NCBI GenBank assembly: GCA_016185275.1
Contig: JACPNX010000022.1
Location: 1 to 64,000 of the forward strand
From: Actinomycetota bacterium
Lineage (GTDB): Bacteria > Actinomycetota > Acidimicrobiia > Acidimicrobiales > Iamiaceae
Direction: 5' to 3'
Length of the DNA: 64,000 nt
Within the stretch, counting starts at the first letter, position 1. Every line of letters starts with the position of its first letter. The position numbers were made by a program, and so were the translations under genes. The notes below the pieces were generated by a model, which saw only the letters and a program-made list of their open reading frames with translations, did no database searches and was not told the origin of the DNA. Shown here piece by piece: positions 1 to 8,733 of this stretch.

Positions 1-284
1 CGACGCCGTTCGGTCCGTTGACGATCTCGGCGCGGGCGCAGATCTTCGTGGACTGGGGTGACGGTGAGCGGACCGGCCCCTACGACGCACCGGGCGAGGC
101 GTATCCCGAGGGTGAGATCGTGCATCGTTACGCCGATGCGGGTTCGTTCGATGTCGCGGTGGTCTACCGGTGGTCGGCGTCGTGGCGGTGGGGGGCCCAG
201 GGCGGCGAGATTCCGGGCACGCTCGACTCCGTCGACCGCATCACCGGCTTCCCGGTCCGGGCCTACCAGGCGAGAACGGGCTGA
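1..284 (+). CDS. PKD-like domain protein, C-terminal fragment
   Basis: The frame is open from the left window edge to TGA at 282-284, so only about the last 93 residues are present and the true start lies outside. The fragment carries VDWGDG near its start, followed by an IVHRYADAGSFDVAV stretch, which is the usual pattern of a PKD-type Ig-like beta-sandwich found in exported proteins. It ends about 130 bp before the WXG-type gene and reads in the same direction, so it probably heads the RHS toxin operon. Its role is unknown; export or surface location is inferred from the domain type only. Confidence 0.55.
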   Translation, partial: TPFGPLTISARAQIFVDWGDGERTGPYDAPGEAYPEGEIVHRYADAGSFDVAVVYRWSASWRWGAQGGEIPGTLDSVDRITGFPVRAYQARTG

Positions 285-413
285 CCGTCCGCGTCGCGCC
301 GGTGAGGCGACCTCGGGCGCGGGCGCGACCCGAGCGGTGGGGGACGCATCCCCGCCTTGGCGGCGGCGGTGGGTGGGGATGCCTTGAGGGTTGTCGGAGC
401 CTGGAGGTGTGTG

Positions 414-896
414 GTGGCCGAGCTCGGTGCCATCGACGAGGACGTGCCGTTCGATTGGGGCGGTGCTGGGGCGGTTGCCCGTGAGCTGCGCGTGTCGGCC
501 GGTGAGCTGGACCAGCAGCGGGCGCCGCGGCGGGTGGCGGGCGGGGAGGCCCGACTCGATTGGAGAGGCCGGTTCGGTGACGAGTTCGACGCTCGCCTGC
601 GGATCGGTGATGGTGACGCCGGGGAGTTGGCCGGTGCGATGCGTACGGCGGCGGCGTTGTTGGACGAGCTGGCCCGGTTGGCCCGCGAGGAGCAGGCGCG
701 GCGGGAAGCGGCCCGCCGCTGGGTGCGGGCGTACCGCGAGAACGAGGCGAACGAGTCGGGCTGGAACAAGCTGTCCGATTGGGCGTTCGGTGAGGACTTC
801 GAGCCGCCTCCGGCTCCGCCGCCGCCGGTCGAGCCGAGGTTGGTGTCGGCGCCGGCGCCGGTGCCGGCTGCTCGGGCCGTGAACGGGGCGGGGTGA
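414..896 (+). CDS. WXG100-like small protein upstream of RHS toxin
   Basis: A 160-aa, mostly helical, charged protein with a proline/alanine-rich tail. GTG 414 is chosen because GGAGG lies at 403-407, 6 nt upstream; a TTG at 357 would be a longer alternative. Two Trp-x-Gly turns are visible, W15-G-G and W50-R-G in LDWRGRFGDEF, the second placed as in ESX/WXG100 hairpins. The stop overlaps the RHS start by 1 nt (TGATG), so translation is coupled. By analogy with WXG partners of large toxins it may be a chaperone or co-substrate for type VII secretion of the RHS protein. No secretion machinery is in the window, and the family assignment is tentative. Confidence 0.6.
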   Translation: MAELGAIDEDVPFDWGGAGAVARELRVSAGELDQQRAPRRVAGGEARLDWRGRFGDEFDARLRIGDGDAGELAGAMRTAAALLDELARLAREEQARREAARRWVRAYRENEANESGWNKLSDWAFGEDFEPPPAPPPPVEPRLVSAPAPVPAARAVNGAG

Positions 897-3800
897 TGGC
901 CGGTACGAGCTCGGCCCGTCCGGAGGCGCTCGACGCCTATTCCCGGGTGGCTGATGCGCTCGATGCCACCTTGGCCGAGCGGGAGCGGGCGGTGGAGGCG
1001 GCGGTGGCGTCGTTCACGGCTCGGAACCGGTGGGGCCGTTTCGACGCGGAGGGGTTGTTGGCGTCGGCGCGCCGGTTCGTGGAGCTGAACCGGGAGGACA
1101 GCCGGTGGGTGCGAACGGTGGCCGCGGCGTTCCGGTCCGCCGATGCGACCGGTGTGGCGTCGGCGCCTGATGCGGTGATCGAGTCGGCGTTGCGGGCGTC
1201 GGGGTTCACGGGTGCAGGCCGTGCGGACCTCGAGGTGATCCCGGCGGTGGCCACCGGTGAGGTGCCGACGTCGGGGTATGCCAACGATCCGGTCAACGCG
1301 GCGTCGGGCAACTTCATCGAGGCCGAGGTCGACCTGGCGTTCGGGGCGACGTTGCGGTGGTTGCAGGTGCGCCGCACGTACAACTCGTTGGACACCCGGG
1401 TCGGTCCGTTCGGCCCGGGCTGGTCGTCGTGGGCGTCGACCCGGGTCCGCCCGGTGGAGGGCGGTTCCGCGGTGACGTGGGAGGGTCCGGACGGCCAGGT
1501 GGCGGTGGTGCCGGTGGCGGCGGGGCCGAGCGAGGCGGCGGCGGGTGTGGCGGGGTTCGACGGGGTGGTGCGGGCGGCCGAGCCCGGCGACGGCTGGGTG
1601 GTGGAGTGGCCCGGAGACGGGGCGGTGTGGCGGTTCGACGGTGGGGGCCGGCTGGTCGGGGTGGGTGACGGGCCGGGGTCGCGGGTGGAGTTGTCGTGGG
1701 ACGGTGACCGGCTGGTGCGCTTGGTGCACGAGCGGGGCCGGTCGGTCGCGTTCGAGTGGCGGGGTGAGCGGATCGTCGCTGCGGTGGCCGACGACGGTCG
1801 CCGGGTCGCCTACGGCTACGACGATCTGGGCCGGTTGGTGTCGGTGGAGGGCGCCGCGGGTGGCCGGCGCCGTTACGAGGTCGACGCGGTGGGCCGGGTG
1901 GTGGCGGTGGTCGACGCCGATGGTGTGGTCGCCGCCCGCAACCGCTATGACGCGGCGGGCCGGGTGGCGGCCCAGGAGACGCCGTTCGGTCGGACCGTGC
2001 GCTTCACGTACCTGCCTGGCCTGGTGACGGTGGTGGACGACGACTGCGGCGGTCCGGTCAACACCTTCGTGCACGATCGGGCCGGCCGGCTGCTCGGGGT
2101 GAGCGACGGGCACGGGCGGACCGTCACCCGGGTGTACGACGAGCGGGGCCGGTTGGCGGCGGCGGCCGACCGGCGGGGGGCGACGACGACGTTCGCCTAT
2201 GACGACCTGGGCCGGCTGGTGCGCGAGGTGCGCCCCGGGGGCGTGGTGGTCGACACGGCGTGGGACCGGCTGCACCGGCCGGTGTCGGTGGCGGTGCGTG
2301 AGCCGGGCGGCGAGGAGGCGGTGACCCGGGTCGCCTACGCCGGAGCGTCGCGGGTGCCGGCACGGGTCGTCGATCCCGAGGGCGGGGTGACGTCGGTCGA
2401 GTCGGTCGACGGACTGGTGGGGCGGGTCGTCGACGCCGACGGTGTGGAGCTGCGCTTCGGCCACGACGCCGAGGGTCGGGTGGTCGCGTTGCGCGACGGC
2501 ACCGGTGGGGTGCGGCGCTTCGAGTGGGACGAGCGCGGGCTGCTCGCAGCCGTGGTGTCACCGGGCGGGGCCCGCTGCGAGTGGCAGCGCGACGCGGCGG
2601 GGCTCGTGGTGGCCGAGGTCGACGCGACGGGTGGTGTGTGGCGGGTCGAGCGGTCGGCGGCGGGCCGGGTCGTGGCCATGGTCGACCCGTTGGGGGCCCG
2701 CCGGGAGTTGCGCCGCGGCCGGCACGGCGAGGTCGACAAGGAGATCGACCCGGCCGGTGCGGTGAGCACGTCGACCTACGACCAGCACGGCAACGTGGTG
2801 GCCCGGGTGTCGGCGGACGGGGCCAAGTGGGCGTTCAGCTTCGACGCCTTGATGCGGGTGGTGGGCGTGTCGGACCCGGCGGGCGGAGCCTGGTGCTACG
2901 AGCACGACGCCGAAGGCGCCCTCGTCGCGACGATCACGCCCGACGGGACCCGCCGGTCCGCCGACGTCGACGAGACCGGCCGGATCGTGTCGGTCGACGA
3001 CGGTGGCACATCGGTGACCTTCGAGCACGACGGGTTCGGCCGGGCGGTGGCTCAGGTGCGACCGGACGGCACCCGAGCTGTCGTGACCCGGGACCGTTGC
3101 GGGCGGATCGTCGGCGTGCGCGAGGCCGGCGGTGGCGTCACCCGGTTCGGCTGGTCGCCGGGAGGGCGGCTGGTGCGCGTCGAGGGACCCGAGGGTGGGG
3201 TCACCACGATCCGCTACGACGGGGCGGGCCGGCCGGTCGAGGTCCTCGATGCCGAGGGCGGCCGCCGGCGGATGCGCCACGACGCCGACGGCCGGGTGGT
3301 GCGGGTCGTCGGCCCGATGGGTGAAGAGGAACGCTTCACCTACGACCCGGCGGGGCGGCTGGTGGCCCGACGGGACCCGGCCGGCGGCCTCACCCGCTTC
3401 GCCTACGACCCGGCCGGGCGGCTGGTGGAGCGGGTCGACCCGACCGGTGGGGTGGTGCGGTGGCGCCACGATCGGGCCGGGCGGGTGGTGGCGGTGACCG
3501 ACCCCACCGGCGGCGAGGTGCGCTTCGAGCACGACGCCGTGGGGCGGGTGGTCGCCACCGCCGACCCGACCGGGCGGCGCCACGTCTACGACCACGACGA
3601 GATGGGACGGGTGGTCCGCCGGGTCGACCCGGGCGGGTTCGAGACGCGGTTCGTCTACGACCGTTCCGGCCGCCTCGTGCGCCGCCTCGATCCCGACGGG
3701 GCCCGCTGGTGGTGGCGCTACGACGGGGCCGACCGGGTGGCGGCCTGGGGTGTCGAGGGCGGGCCCACGATCGAGGTCCAACGGGATCTGCTCGGACGGG

Positions 3801-6004
3801 TCGTGCGAGCCGTCGAGGGCGACCGGGCCGTCGCCCTTCGCTGGGACGCCGACGGGGCTCTGATTGGACGGCACGGTGTCTGCGGGACCGTGCAGGCGTG
3901 GCACCGGGATCGGGCCGGCCGGGTCGTCGGCGCCCGCATCGGCGACGTCGACACCGAGCGGCGCCTCGACCGGCTGGGCCGCTGGGTCGAGCTACGAGAC
4001 CCGGCGGTCGGGATCGTGCGCTGCCAACGCGACGGCGCAGGCCGCCCGGTGCGCATCCACGGCGCCGGCTTCGACGACCACCGGCACTGGGCCCGGAACC
4101 GCCTGGTCGAACGGACCGTGACCATCGAAGCGAACCATTCCGCGTCGCGCCGAAACGCGGGTGCGGCCGGGCATGCCGCCGGGGGCGACCCAATGTCGGT
4201 TCGTTCCGCATCGCGCCGAAAGCGGGACGCGGCCGGGCGGCTGGTCGGGGACGAGTGGGTGTCGGTTGGTTCCGCGTCGCGCCGAAAGCTGGACGCGGCC
4301 GGGCGGCTGGTCGAGGATGACCGTGGCCCGGCCGGCGTGGCCCGCTACGCCTATGACCCGGCCGGCCAGCTCGTGGCGGCCGAGACCGGCGGTCACGAGT
4401 GGCGGTTCGCGTACGACCGGGGCGGGCGGCTCAGGGCGGAGTCGGGGCCCGCGGGGGACCGGTCCTTCGCCTACGACCCGAGCGGCCGGTTGGTGGCAGT
4501 GGAGGGCCCGGACGGGCGGACTTCGATCCGCTGGGACCCGTGTGGCCGCCGGGTCGCCGAGCACGGCCCCGCCGGTGAGCGCCGCTTCGAGTGGGACGCC
4601 CTGGGCCGGCTCACCGGTGTGGCCTCCGAGGGCCGTCACCGCTCGCTCACGGTCGACCCGCTCGGCGAGCTCGCCGCCGTCGACGGTCAGCCGATCGCCT
4701 GGGACCCCACGGGTGCGGTGCCCGAACTGCGCCTCATCGGCGACACTCGACTCGTCGGGCCCGGCGCGGCCCTCGCCTACGCCGACCCGAGCGGGGTGTC
4801 GTGGCTGGACCCGCTCGCATCGTCGCCCGGTGCGCCCGGCCACGACCCGTGGGGTGCCCCCGCCTCGACCGCCGAGCATTCCCCCAGGCCCGGGCTCGGT
4901 TCCGGCGCCGGTGTGGGCCTGGGGTTCCTTGGTGAGCTCGACGTCGACGGGCTCACCTGGTTGCGGGCCCGGCCCTACGACTCGGCCACCCGGTCGTTCC
5001 TCGCCCCCGACCCGCTGCCCGGTGTGGCCGGTGTGGCGAGCGCCGCGAACCCGTGGGGGTACGCCGGCAACGACCCGATCGGCGCGGTGGACCCGTCGGG
5101 ACTACGGCCGCTGTCGGACGCCGAGCTGACCAGGGCTCGCGACGAGTGGCAGAAGGGCGCCTGGGACCGCTACGGCGGCTACGTCGTCGGTGGGCTGCTC
5201 ATTGTGGGCGGCGTCGCGCTCATGGCCACCGGGGTCGGTGGCATCGCCGGCGCCGCGCTGATCGGCGCCGCGTTCGGCGGCGGGTTGTCCGCCATCACCC
5301 AACAGGCCACCACCGGCACCGTGAACTGGACCAGCGTCATGCGCGACGCGGCCATCGGCGCCGTGGCCGGGGGCACCGGGGCGGCCATCGGCGGTGCCAC
5401 CACCTCGGTGCTGCCCGAGACGCTCGGTCCCATCGCCCGCGGTGTCATCGCCGGCACCGCCGAAGCCACCACCGGCGGCATGGCCGGCCGCGCCCTCAAC
5501 GGCGAAGAACCCTTCAACCCGGCCGGCATCGCCACCGACGTCCTCACCGGCAGCGTCGCCGGCGGCGTCGGCGGACGCATCGGCACCGGCACCACCACCC
5601 TCGACGAAATCACCGCCGCCCGGCCGGCCTCGGGGCCTCCGTCGATCTCGACGGCCGCAGAGTCCAAGACGACTCTCTACCGCGCCGTCTCCTCTGCGGA
5701 GCGGGCCGACATCGAGTCGTTCGGCGGGTTCCGTCAGGCCGTGAGCGGTCGGGGTTACGAGGGTAAGCTCTTCGCGACTACCGGCGAGGACGCAACTGGA
5801 TACGGGAGGATCAACTACGGGATCGACAACGAGCCGTTCCACATCGTGGAAGCGACTGTTCCGACGTCGTTGACACAGTCCCTGTACTGCGACATCGCTG
5901 ACAGCATGCGCTACTTCGCTGTCGACCGGGAGCAGATCACTCTGTTCAACCGGTCGGCGCGAATCGACTTCTGGGATTACGTGCCGTGGGTGACCAAGAC
6001 ATGA
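896..6004 (+). CDS. RHS repeat polymorphic toxin with ADP-ribosyltransferase-like tip
   Basis: A 1702-aa toxin (GTG 893 directly before ATG 896 is an alternative start). Domain order: a helical N-terminal segment (about 1-100); a DUF6531-type entry domain beginning at DPVNAASGNFIEAE (about 130); many YD/RHS repeats of the RYDxxGRxV type (about 290-1290); the RHS closing core FLGELDVDGLTWLRARPYD through NDPIGAVDPSG (about 1343-1402); a glycine-rich hydrophobic stretch (about 1427-1464); then a variable tip from about 1580. The tip has LYRAVSSAE, GGFR, KLFATTGEDA and an FAVDREQ stretch, resembling ART-fold tips of other RHS toxins. This is inference, and a classical ExE motif is not evident. 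Its stop overlaps the immunity gene. RHS proteins act in interbacterial competition by releasing the tip from the RHS shell. Confidence 0.9.
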   Translation: MAGTSSARPEALDAYSRVADALDATLAERERAVEAAVASFTARNRWGRFDAEGLLASARRFVELNREDSRWVRTVAAAFRSADATGVASAPDAVIESALRASGFTGAGRADLEVIPAVATGEVPTSGYANDPVNAASGNFIEAEVDLAFGATLRWLQVRRTYNSLDTRVGPFGPGWSSWASTRVRPVEGGSAVTWEGPDGQVAVVPVAAGPSEAAAGVAGFDGVVRAAEPGDGWVVEWPGDGAVWRFDGGGRLVGVGDGPGSRVELSWDGDRLVRLVHERGRSVAFEWRGERIVAAVADDGRRVAYGYDDLGRLVSVEGAAGGRRRYEVDAVGRVVAVVDADGVVAARNRYDAAGRVAAQETPFGRTVRFTYLPGLVTVVDDDCGGPVNTFVHDRAGRLLGVSDGHGRTVTRVYDERGRLAAAADRRGATTTFAYDDLGRLVREVRPGGVVVDTAWDRLHRPVSVAVREPGGEEAVTRVAYAGASRVPARVVDPEGGVTSVESVDGLVGRVVDADGVELRFGHDAEGRVVALRDGTGGVRRFEWDERGLLAAVVSPGGARCEWQRDAAGLVVAEVDATGGVWRVERSAAGRVVAMVDPLGARRELRRGRHGEVDKEIDPAGAVSTSTYDQHGNVVARVSADGAKWAFSFDALMRVVGVSDPAGGAWCYEHDAEGALVATITPDGTRRSADVDETGRIVSVDDGGTSVTFEHDGFGRAVAQVRPDGTRAVVTRDRCGRIVGVREAGGGVTRFGWSPGGRLVRVEGPEGGVTTIRYDGAGRPVEVLDAEGGRRRMRHDADGRVVRVVGPMGEEERFTYDPAGRLVARRDPAGGLTRFAYDPAGRLVERVDPTGGVVRWRHDRAGRVVAVTDPTGGEVRFEHDAVGRVVATADPTGRRHVYDHDEMGRVVRRVDPGGFETRFVYDRSGRLVRRLDPDGARWWWRYDGADRVAAWGVEGGPTIEVQRDLLGRVVRAVEGDRAVALRWDADGALIGRHGVCGTVQAWHRDRAGRVVGARIGDVDTERRLDRLGRWVELRDPAVGIVRCQRDGAGRPVRIHGAGFDDHRHWARNRLVERTVTIEANHSASRRNAGAAGHAAGGDPMSVRSASRRKRDAAGRLVGDEWVSVGSASRRKLDAAGRLVEDDRGPAGVARYAYDPAGQLVAAETGGHEWRFAYDRGGRLRAESGPAGDRSFAYDPSGRLVAVEGPDGRTSIRWDPCGRRVAEHGPAGERRFEWDALGRLTGVASEGRHRSLTVDPLGELAAVDGQPIAWDPTGAVPELRLIGDTRLVGPGAALAYADPSGVSWLDPLASSPGAPGHDPWGAPASTAEHSPRPGLGSGAGVGLGFLGELDVDGLTWLRARPYDSATRSFLAPDPLPGVAGVASAANPWGYAGNDPIGAVDPSGLRPLSDAELTRARDEWQKGAWDRYGGYVVGGLLIVGGVALMATGVGGIAGAALIGAAFGGGLSAITQQATTGTVNWTSVMRDAAIGAVAGGTGAAIGGATTSVLPETLGPIARGVIAGTAEATTGGMAGRALNGEEPFNPAGIATDVLTGSVAGGVGGRIGTGTTTLDEITAARPASGPPSISTAAESKTTLYRAVSSAERADIESFGGFRQAVSGRGYEGKLFATTGEDATGYGRINYGIDNEPFHIVEATVPTSLTQSLYCDIADSMRYFAVDREQITLFNRSARIDFWDYVPWVTKT
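4138..4335 (+). repeat. Three in-frame 66-bp repeats within the RHS gene
   Basis: Copies start at 4138, 4204 and 4270, each opening with TTCCGCRTCGCGCCGAAA. Each encodes 22 residues of the form SASRRKxDAAGRLV; the first copy is diverged. The unit interrupts the normal YD-repeat rhythm. The orphan module repeats the same block with a different spacing (7007 and 7085, 78 bp apart), so it expands and contracts without breaking frame. Confidence 0.8.
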
Positions 6005-6330
6005 ACAGCCTTCCGCTCGCGGCCTTCATCGAGACGGAGATCGACCTGCTACCGCCTGAGCGCGGTGGTCGCCGTTCACCGATTTCGAGCGGATATCGCT
6101 GCAACTGCTGGATCGGAAACGGGGAGAGAAGCGAGCGCACCTACAACGACGCCACGTTCTACCTGCTCGACTCGGAGCAGCTCAATCCCGGCGAACGCGG
6201 CCGCGCACGCACACGGCCTCACTTCCCCGATGACTGGTCGGGACTCGTCGTAGGCTCGACCTTTGACTTGTGCGAGGGCCGCCGAGTCGTCGGCGTCGCG
6301 ACGGTCACGTGCTTGTTCCCGCCGCCATGA
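6001..6330 (+). CDS. Putative immunity protein, EF-Tu domain III-like
   Basis: A 109-aa protein. ATG 6001 overlaps the RHS stop in an ATGA, the usual toxin-immunity arrangement. The sequence follows the fold signature of EF-Tu C-terminal domain III: EIDLLPPERGGRRSPISSGY matches the EAEVYxLxxxEGGRHTPxxxGY strand pair, NPGE matches the MPGD turn, and EGRRVVGVATV matches the EGGRTVGAGVV end strand. There is no GTPase domain. It is predicted to be a free-standing beta-barrel that neutralises the adjacent toxin tip. Stand-alone EF-Tu-III-like proteins are known, so similarity alone does not prove a decoy role. Confidence 0.75.
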   Translation: MNSLPLAAFIETEIDLLPPERGGRRSPISSGYRCNCWIGNGERSERTYNDATFYLLDSEQLNPGERGRARTRPHFPDDWSGLVVGSTFDLCEGRRVVGVATVTCLFPPP

Positions 6331-6345
6331 GCCATCGCCGCTAAA

Positions 6346-6510
6346 CCGCCGGAGCGACCACCGGCGGCATGGCTGGCCGCGCCCTCAACGGCGAGGACCC
6401 CGTTCAACCCGGCCGGCAGCGCCGCCGGCAGCGCCGCCGGCGGCGTCGGCGGACGCGTTGGCACCCGCGCGGCCACCCTCGACGACATCACCGCCGCCCG
6501 GCCGGCCTCG
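6346..6510 (+). pseudogene. Remnant of an RHS C-terminal linker
   Basis: DNA from about 6346 matches the region of the main RHS gene around 5465-5632 (ACCGGCGGCATGG, CGCGCCCTCAACGGCGA, then the ACCGCCGCCCGGCCGGCCTC block), but with small deletions and a frameshift after the Arg-Ala-Leu-Asn-Gly stretch. It contains only the linker that precedes a toxin tip, and then runs directly into transposase sequence. It is probably the stump of an older, displaced RHS tip. No start or useful ORF remains. Confidence 0.75.
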
Positions 6511-6802
6511 GTGGTGTCTGAGCTGCGCACGACCTGGTCGGGGTCGGGCACCTGGGCCAGGTGCGAACTCGGCTCGCCGGGCTGCTTGCCGGGCGAGCGC
6601 TTGCCCGCTTCCCGCCCCACCCGGCGCCGGGCGGCCCGAGAGGCCCGCTGCTCGGCGTTGTCGCCCGAGGGCTGGAGCGAGGAGTTCCCCGAATGGCGCC
6701 CGAGCAGGCGTTCGAGCTCGACGATACGGGCCTGGAGCTACTCGATCAGCGCCGACTGGCGGAAGACGAACGACGCCAGCTCGTCCCGGCTGACTGCGGC
6801 TA
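6511..6802 (-). pseudogene. IS66-type transposase N-terminal fragment, broken
   Basis: On the minus strand the frame from about 6800 down to 6520 reads a leucine-zipper-like helix (ARIVELERLLGRHSGNSS), then SLQPSGDNAEQ, basic RRRVGREAGKR, SPGKQPGEPSSHLAQV and PDPDQVV. This is the DUF6444/zinc-finger-proximal N-terminus of IS66-family transposases. A TAG interrupts the frame just before the zipper, and the catalytic DDE domain is absent. The fragment is flanked on both sides by RHS-derived DNA. No terminal inverted repeats or target duplication could be recognised. Confidence 0.75.
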
Positions 6803-8187
6803 GCGCATCAACGATGTCGACTCCGTGCGGCGCCTCGACCGGCTGGGCCGCTGGGTCGAGCTAGGAGACCCGGCGGTCGGGATCGTGCGCTGCCAACGCG
6901 ACGGCGCGGGCCGCCCGGTGCGCATCCACGGCGCCGGCTTCGACGACCACCGGCACTGGGCTCGGAACCGCCTGGTCGAACGGACCGTGACCATAGAAGC
7001 GAACCATTCCGCGTCGCGCCGAAACACCGGTTCGGCCGGGCGGGTGGCCGGTCGGCTGGTCGGGGACGAGTGGGTGTCGGTTGGTTCCGCGTCGCGTCGA
7101 AAGCTGGACGCGGCCGGGCGGCTGGTCGAGGACGACGGTGGCCCGGCTGGCGTCGCCCGCTACGCCTGCGACCCGGCCGGCCAGCTCGTGGCGGCCGAGA
7201 CCGGCGGTCACGAGTGGCGGTTCGCGTACGACCGGGGCGGGCGGCTCACCGCGGAGTCGGGGCCCGCCGGGGACCGGTCCTTCGCCTACGACGAGGGTGG
7301 CCGGTTGGTGGCGGTGGAGGGCCCGGACGGGCGGACTTCGATGCGCTGGGACCTGTGTGGCCGTCGGGTCGCCGAGCACGGCCCCACCCGTGAGCGCCAC
7401 TTCGAGTGGGACGCCCTGGGCCGGCTCACCGGTGTGGCCTCCGAGGACCGTCACCGCTCGCTCACCGTCGACCCGTTCGGCGAGCTCGCCGCCGTCGACG
7501 GTCAGCCGATCGCCTGGGACCCCACCGGTGCGGTGCCCGAACTGCGCCTCATCGGGGCTGCGGCCGCTGTCGGACGCCGAGCTGACTAGGGCCCGCGACG
7601 ACTGGCAGAAGGGCGCCTGGGACCGCTACGGCGGCTACGTCGTCGGCGGGCTGCTCGTCGTGGGCGGCGTCGCGCTCATGGCCACCGGGGTCGGTGGCAT
7701 CGCCGGCGCCGCGCTGATCGGCGCCACCGACGTCCTCACCGGCAGCGTCGCCGGCGCCGTCGGCGGACGCATCGGCGCTCGCACCACTGCCCTCGACGAA
7801 GTCACCGCCGCCCGGCGGGCCTCGGGATTGACGGAGCATCCGCTGTTCACCCAGACGACGGCACGACCCGAGTTCGGTCACGGGCCGTTCGAGAGCCGGA
7901 CCATCGGCGAGGTGTCTGCCAGGATTCGCAGCGGTGAGATCGATCCGTCTGCGCTTCCGGTCGACGTCGTTCGGCGAGACGGCCAGGTGCTGGGCATGAA
8001 CACCCGTTCCATGCTCACCCTGCGCCGCGCGGGCGTGCCTCCGAGCGAGTGGACCGTGCGAGACATGTCCGGTGCACCACGCGTGGAGCGTTTGCTCGAT
8101 GATCGGCTCATGAGGAACCAGCTCGGCGAGGGTGTGGAGACAATCCGCATCACCGGCGTCGGTTCAAAGGCGAGCAGTTTGCGGTGA
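6803..8187 (+). pseudogene. Orphan RHS C-terminal module with ParB-like toxin tip
   Basis: From 6803 the DNA re-enters the RHS gene at the position equivalent to about 3935 and follows it to 7553. There the closing core (equivalent of about 4741-5097) is deleted, which shifts the frame; the second frame resumes with SGLRPLSDAEL at 7552. A further deletion joins GAALIGA to TDVLTGSVAG, removing most of the hydrophobic linker. After AARRASG a new tip starts at about 7827: TIGEVSARIRSGEIDPSALP, VVRRDGQVLGMNTRSMLTL and RLMRNQL. This resembles ParB/sulfiredoxin-fold nuclease tips (inference). With no start, no core and a frameshift, it reads as a silent cassette usable only after recombination with the main gene. 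Confidence 0.8.
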
Positions 8188-8561
8188 AGCCTATCGCCGT
8201 GTGGGACCTGGGTGTGATGTCACAAGAGTTCCAGGACGGACCACGGATCTCTCAACCGTTCGCCGACTTGCTGATCATTGGCATTGATCACGAACTGGAG
8301 GATGGCAGCTACGCGTGGCAGGAGTTGCGGTTCACCGGCGTCGTGGGCTACCTCTTCACTTTCGCATGGTCGGTGGTCCGTGAGGTCTCGTTCGGAACCC
8401 TTGATATGGTCTCAATCTACGATCCGAGGAACTGGCCGTTACCCGTTGACGACGTCGATGGTCTATTGCACTACGTCACGTTCTTCGATGACTTCGGTTG
8501 CTTCGAGGTTCTCGCTCGCGAGTTCGTTCCGCCGGCGTCGGCCCGGCTCGTCGACGGGTGA
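8184..8561 (+). CDS. Putative immunity protein of orphan RHS tip
   Basis: A 125-aa acidic protein. GTG 8184 overlaps the toxin-tip stop in a GTGA, repeating the toxin-immunity arrangement of the main locus. It is rich in aromatic residues (AWQELRFTGVVGYLFTFAW, HYVTFFDDFGCFEV) and looks like a compact alpha/beta protein. I do not recognise the family. Base composition is visibly lower in GC than the flanking genes, as is common for recently shuffled immunity genes. Even if the toxin module is silent, this gene could still protect against kin carrying the active tip. Confidence 0.65.
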   Translation: MKPIAVWDLGVMSQEFQDGPRISQPFADLLIIGIDHELEDGSYAWQELRFTGVVGYLFTFAWSVVREVSFGTLDMVSIYDPRNWPLPVDDVDGLLHYVTFFDDFGCFEVLAREFVPPASARLVDG

Positions 8562-8733
8562 CGCGGCCGAGCCGGCGAGCCGGCGGGGACGGCATGAGAC
8601 CCAGCCGGCTCGTGGATCAGGTCAACGCGAGGACCGAGGCCGCCCCTCGACCATGCCCGCCGAATGCGGTGTCTCCGCGAGCGCCGGTCGCGAAAGAGCA
8701 CTTCGCCCGCTGCGGTGTTCGGAAGGAGAGGGG

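Noticed and set aside
263-2464. Long minus-strand ORF of 733 codons opposite the RHS gene
   Set aside because: Rich in His, Arg and Pro with no domain; it is the antisense shadow of YD repeats in very GC-rich DNA.
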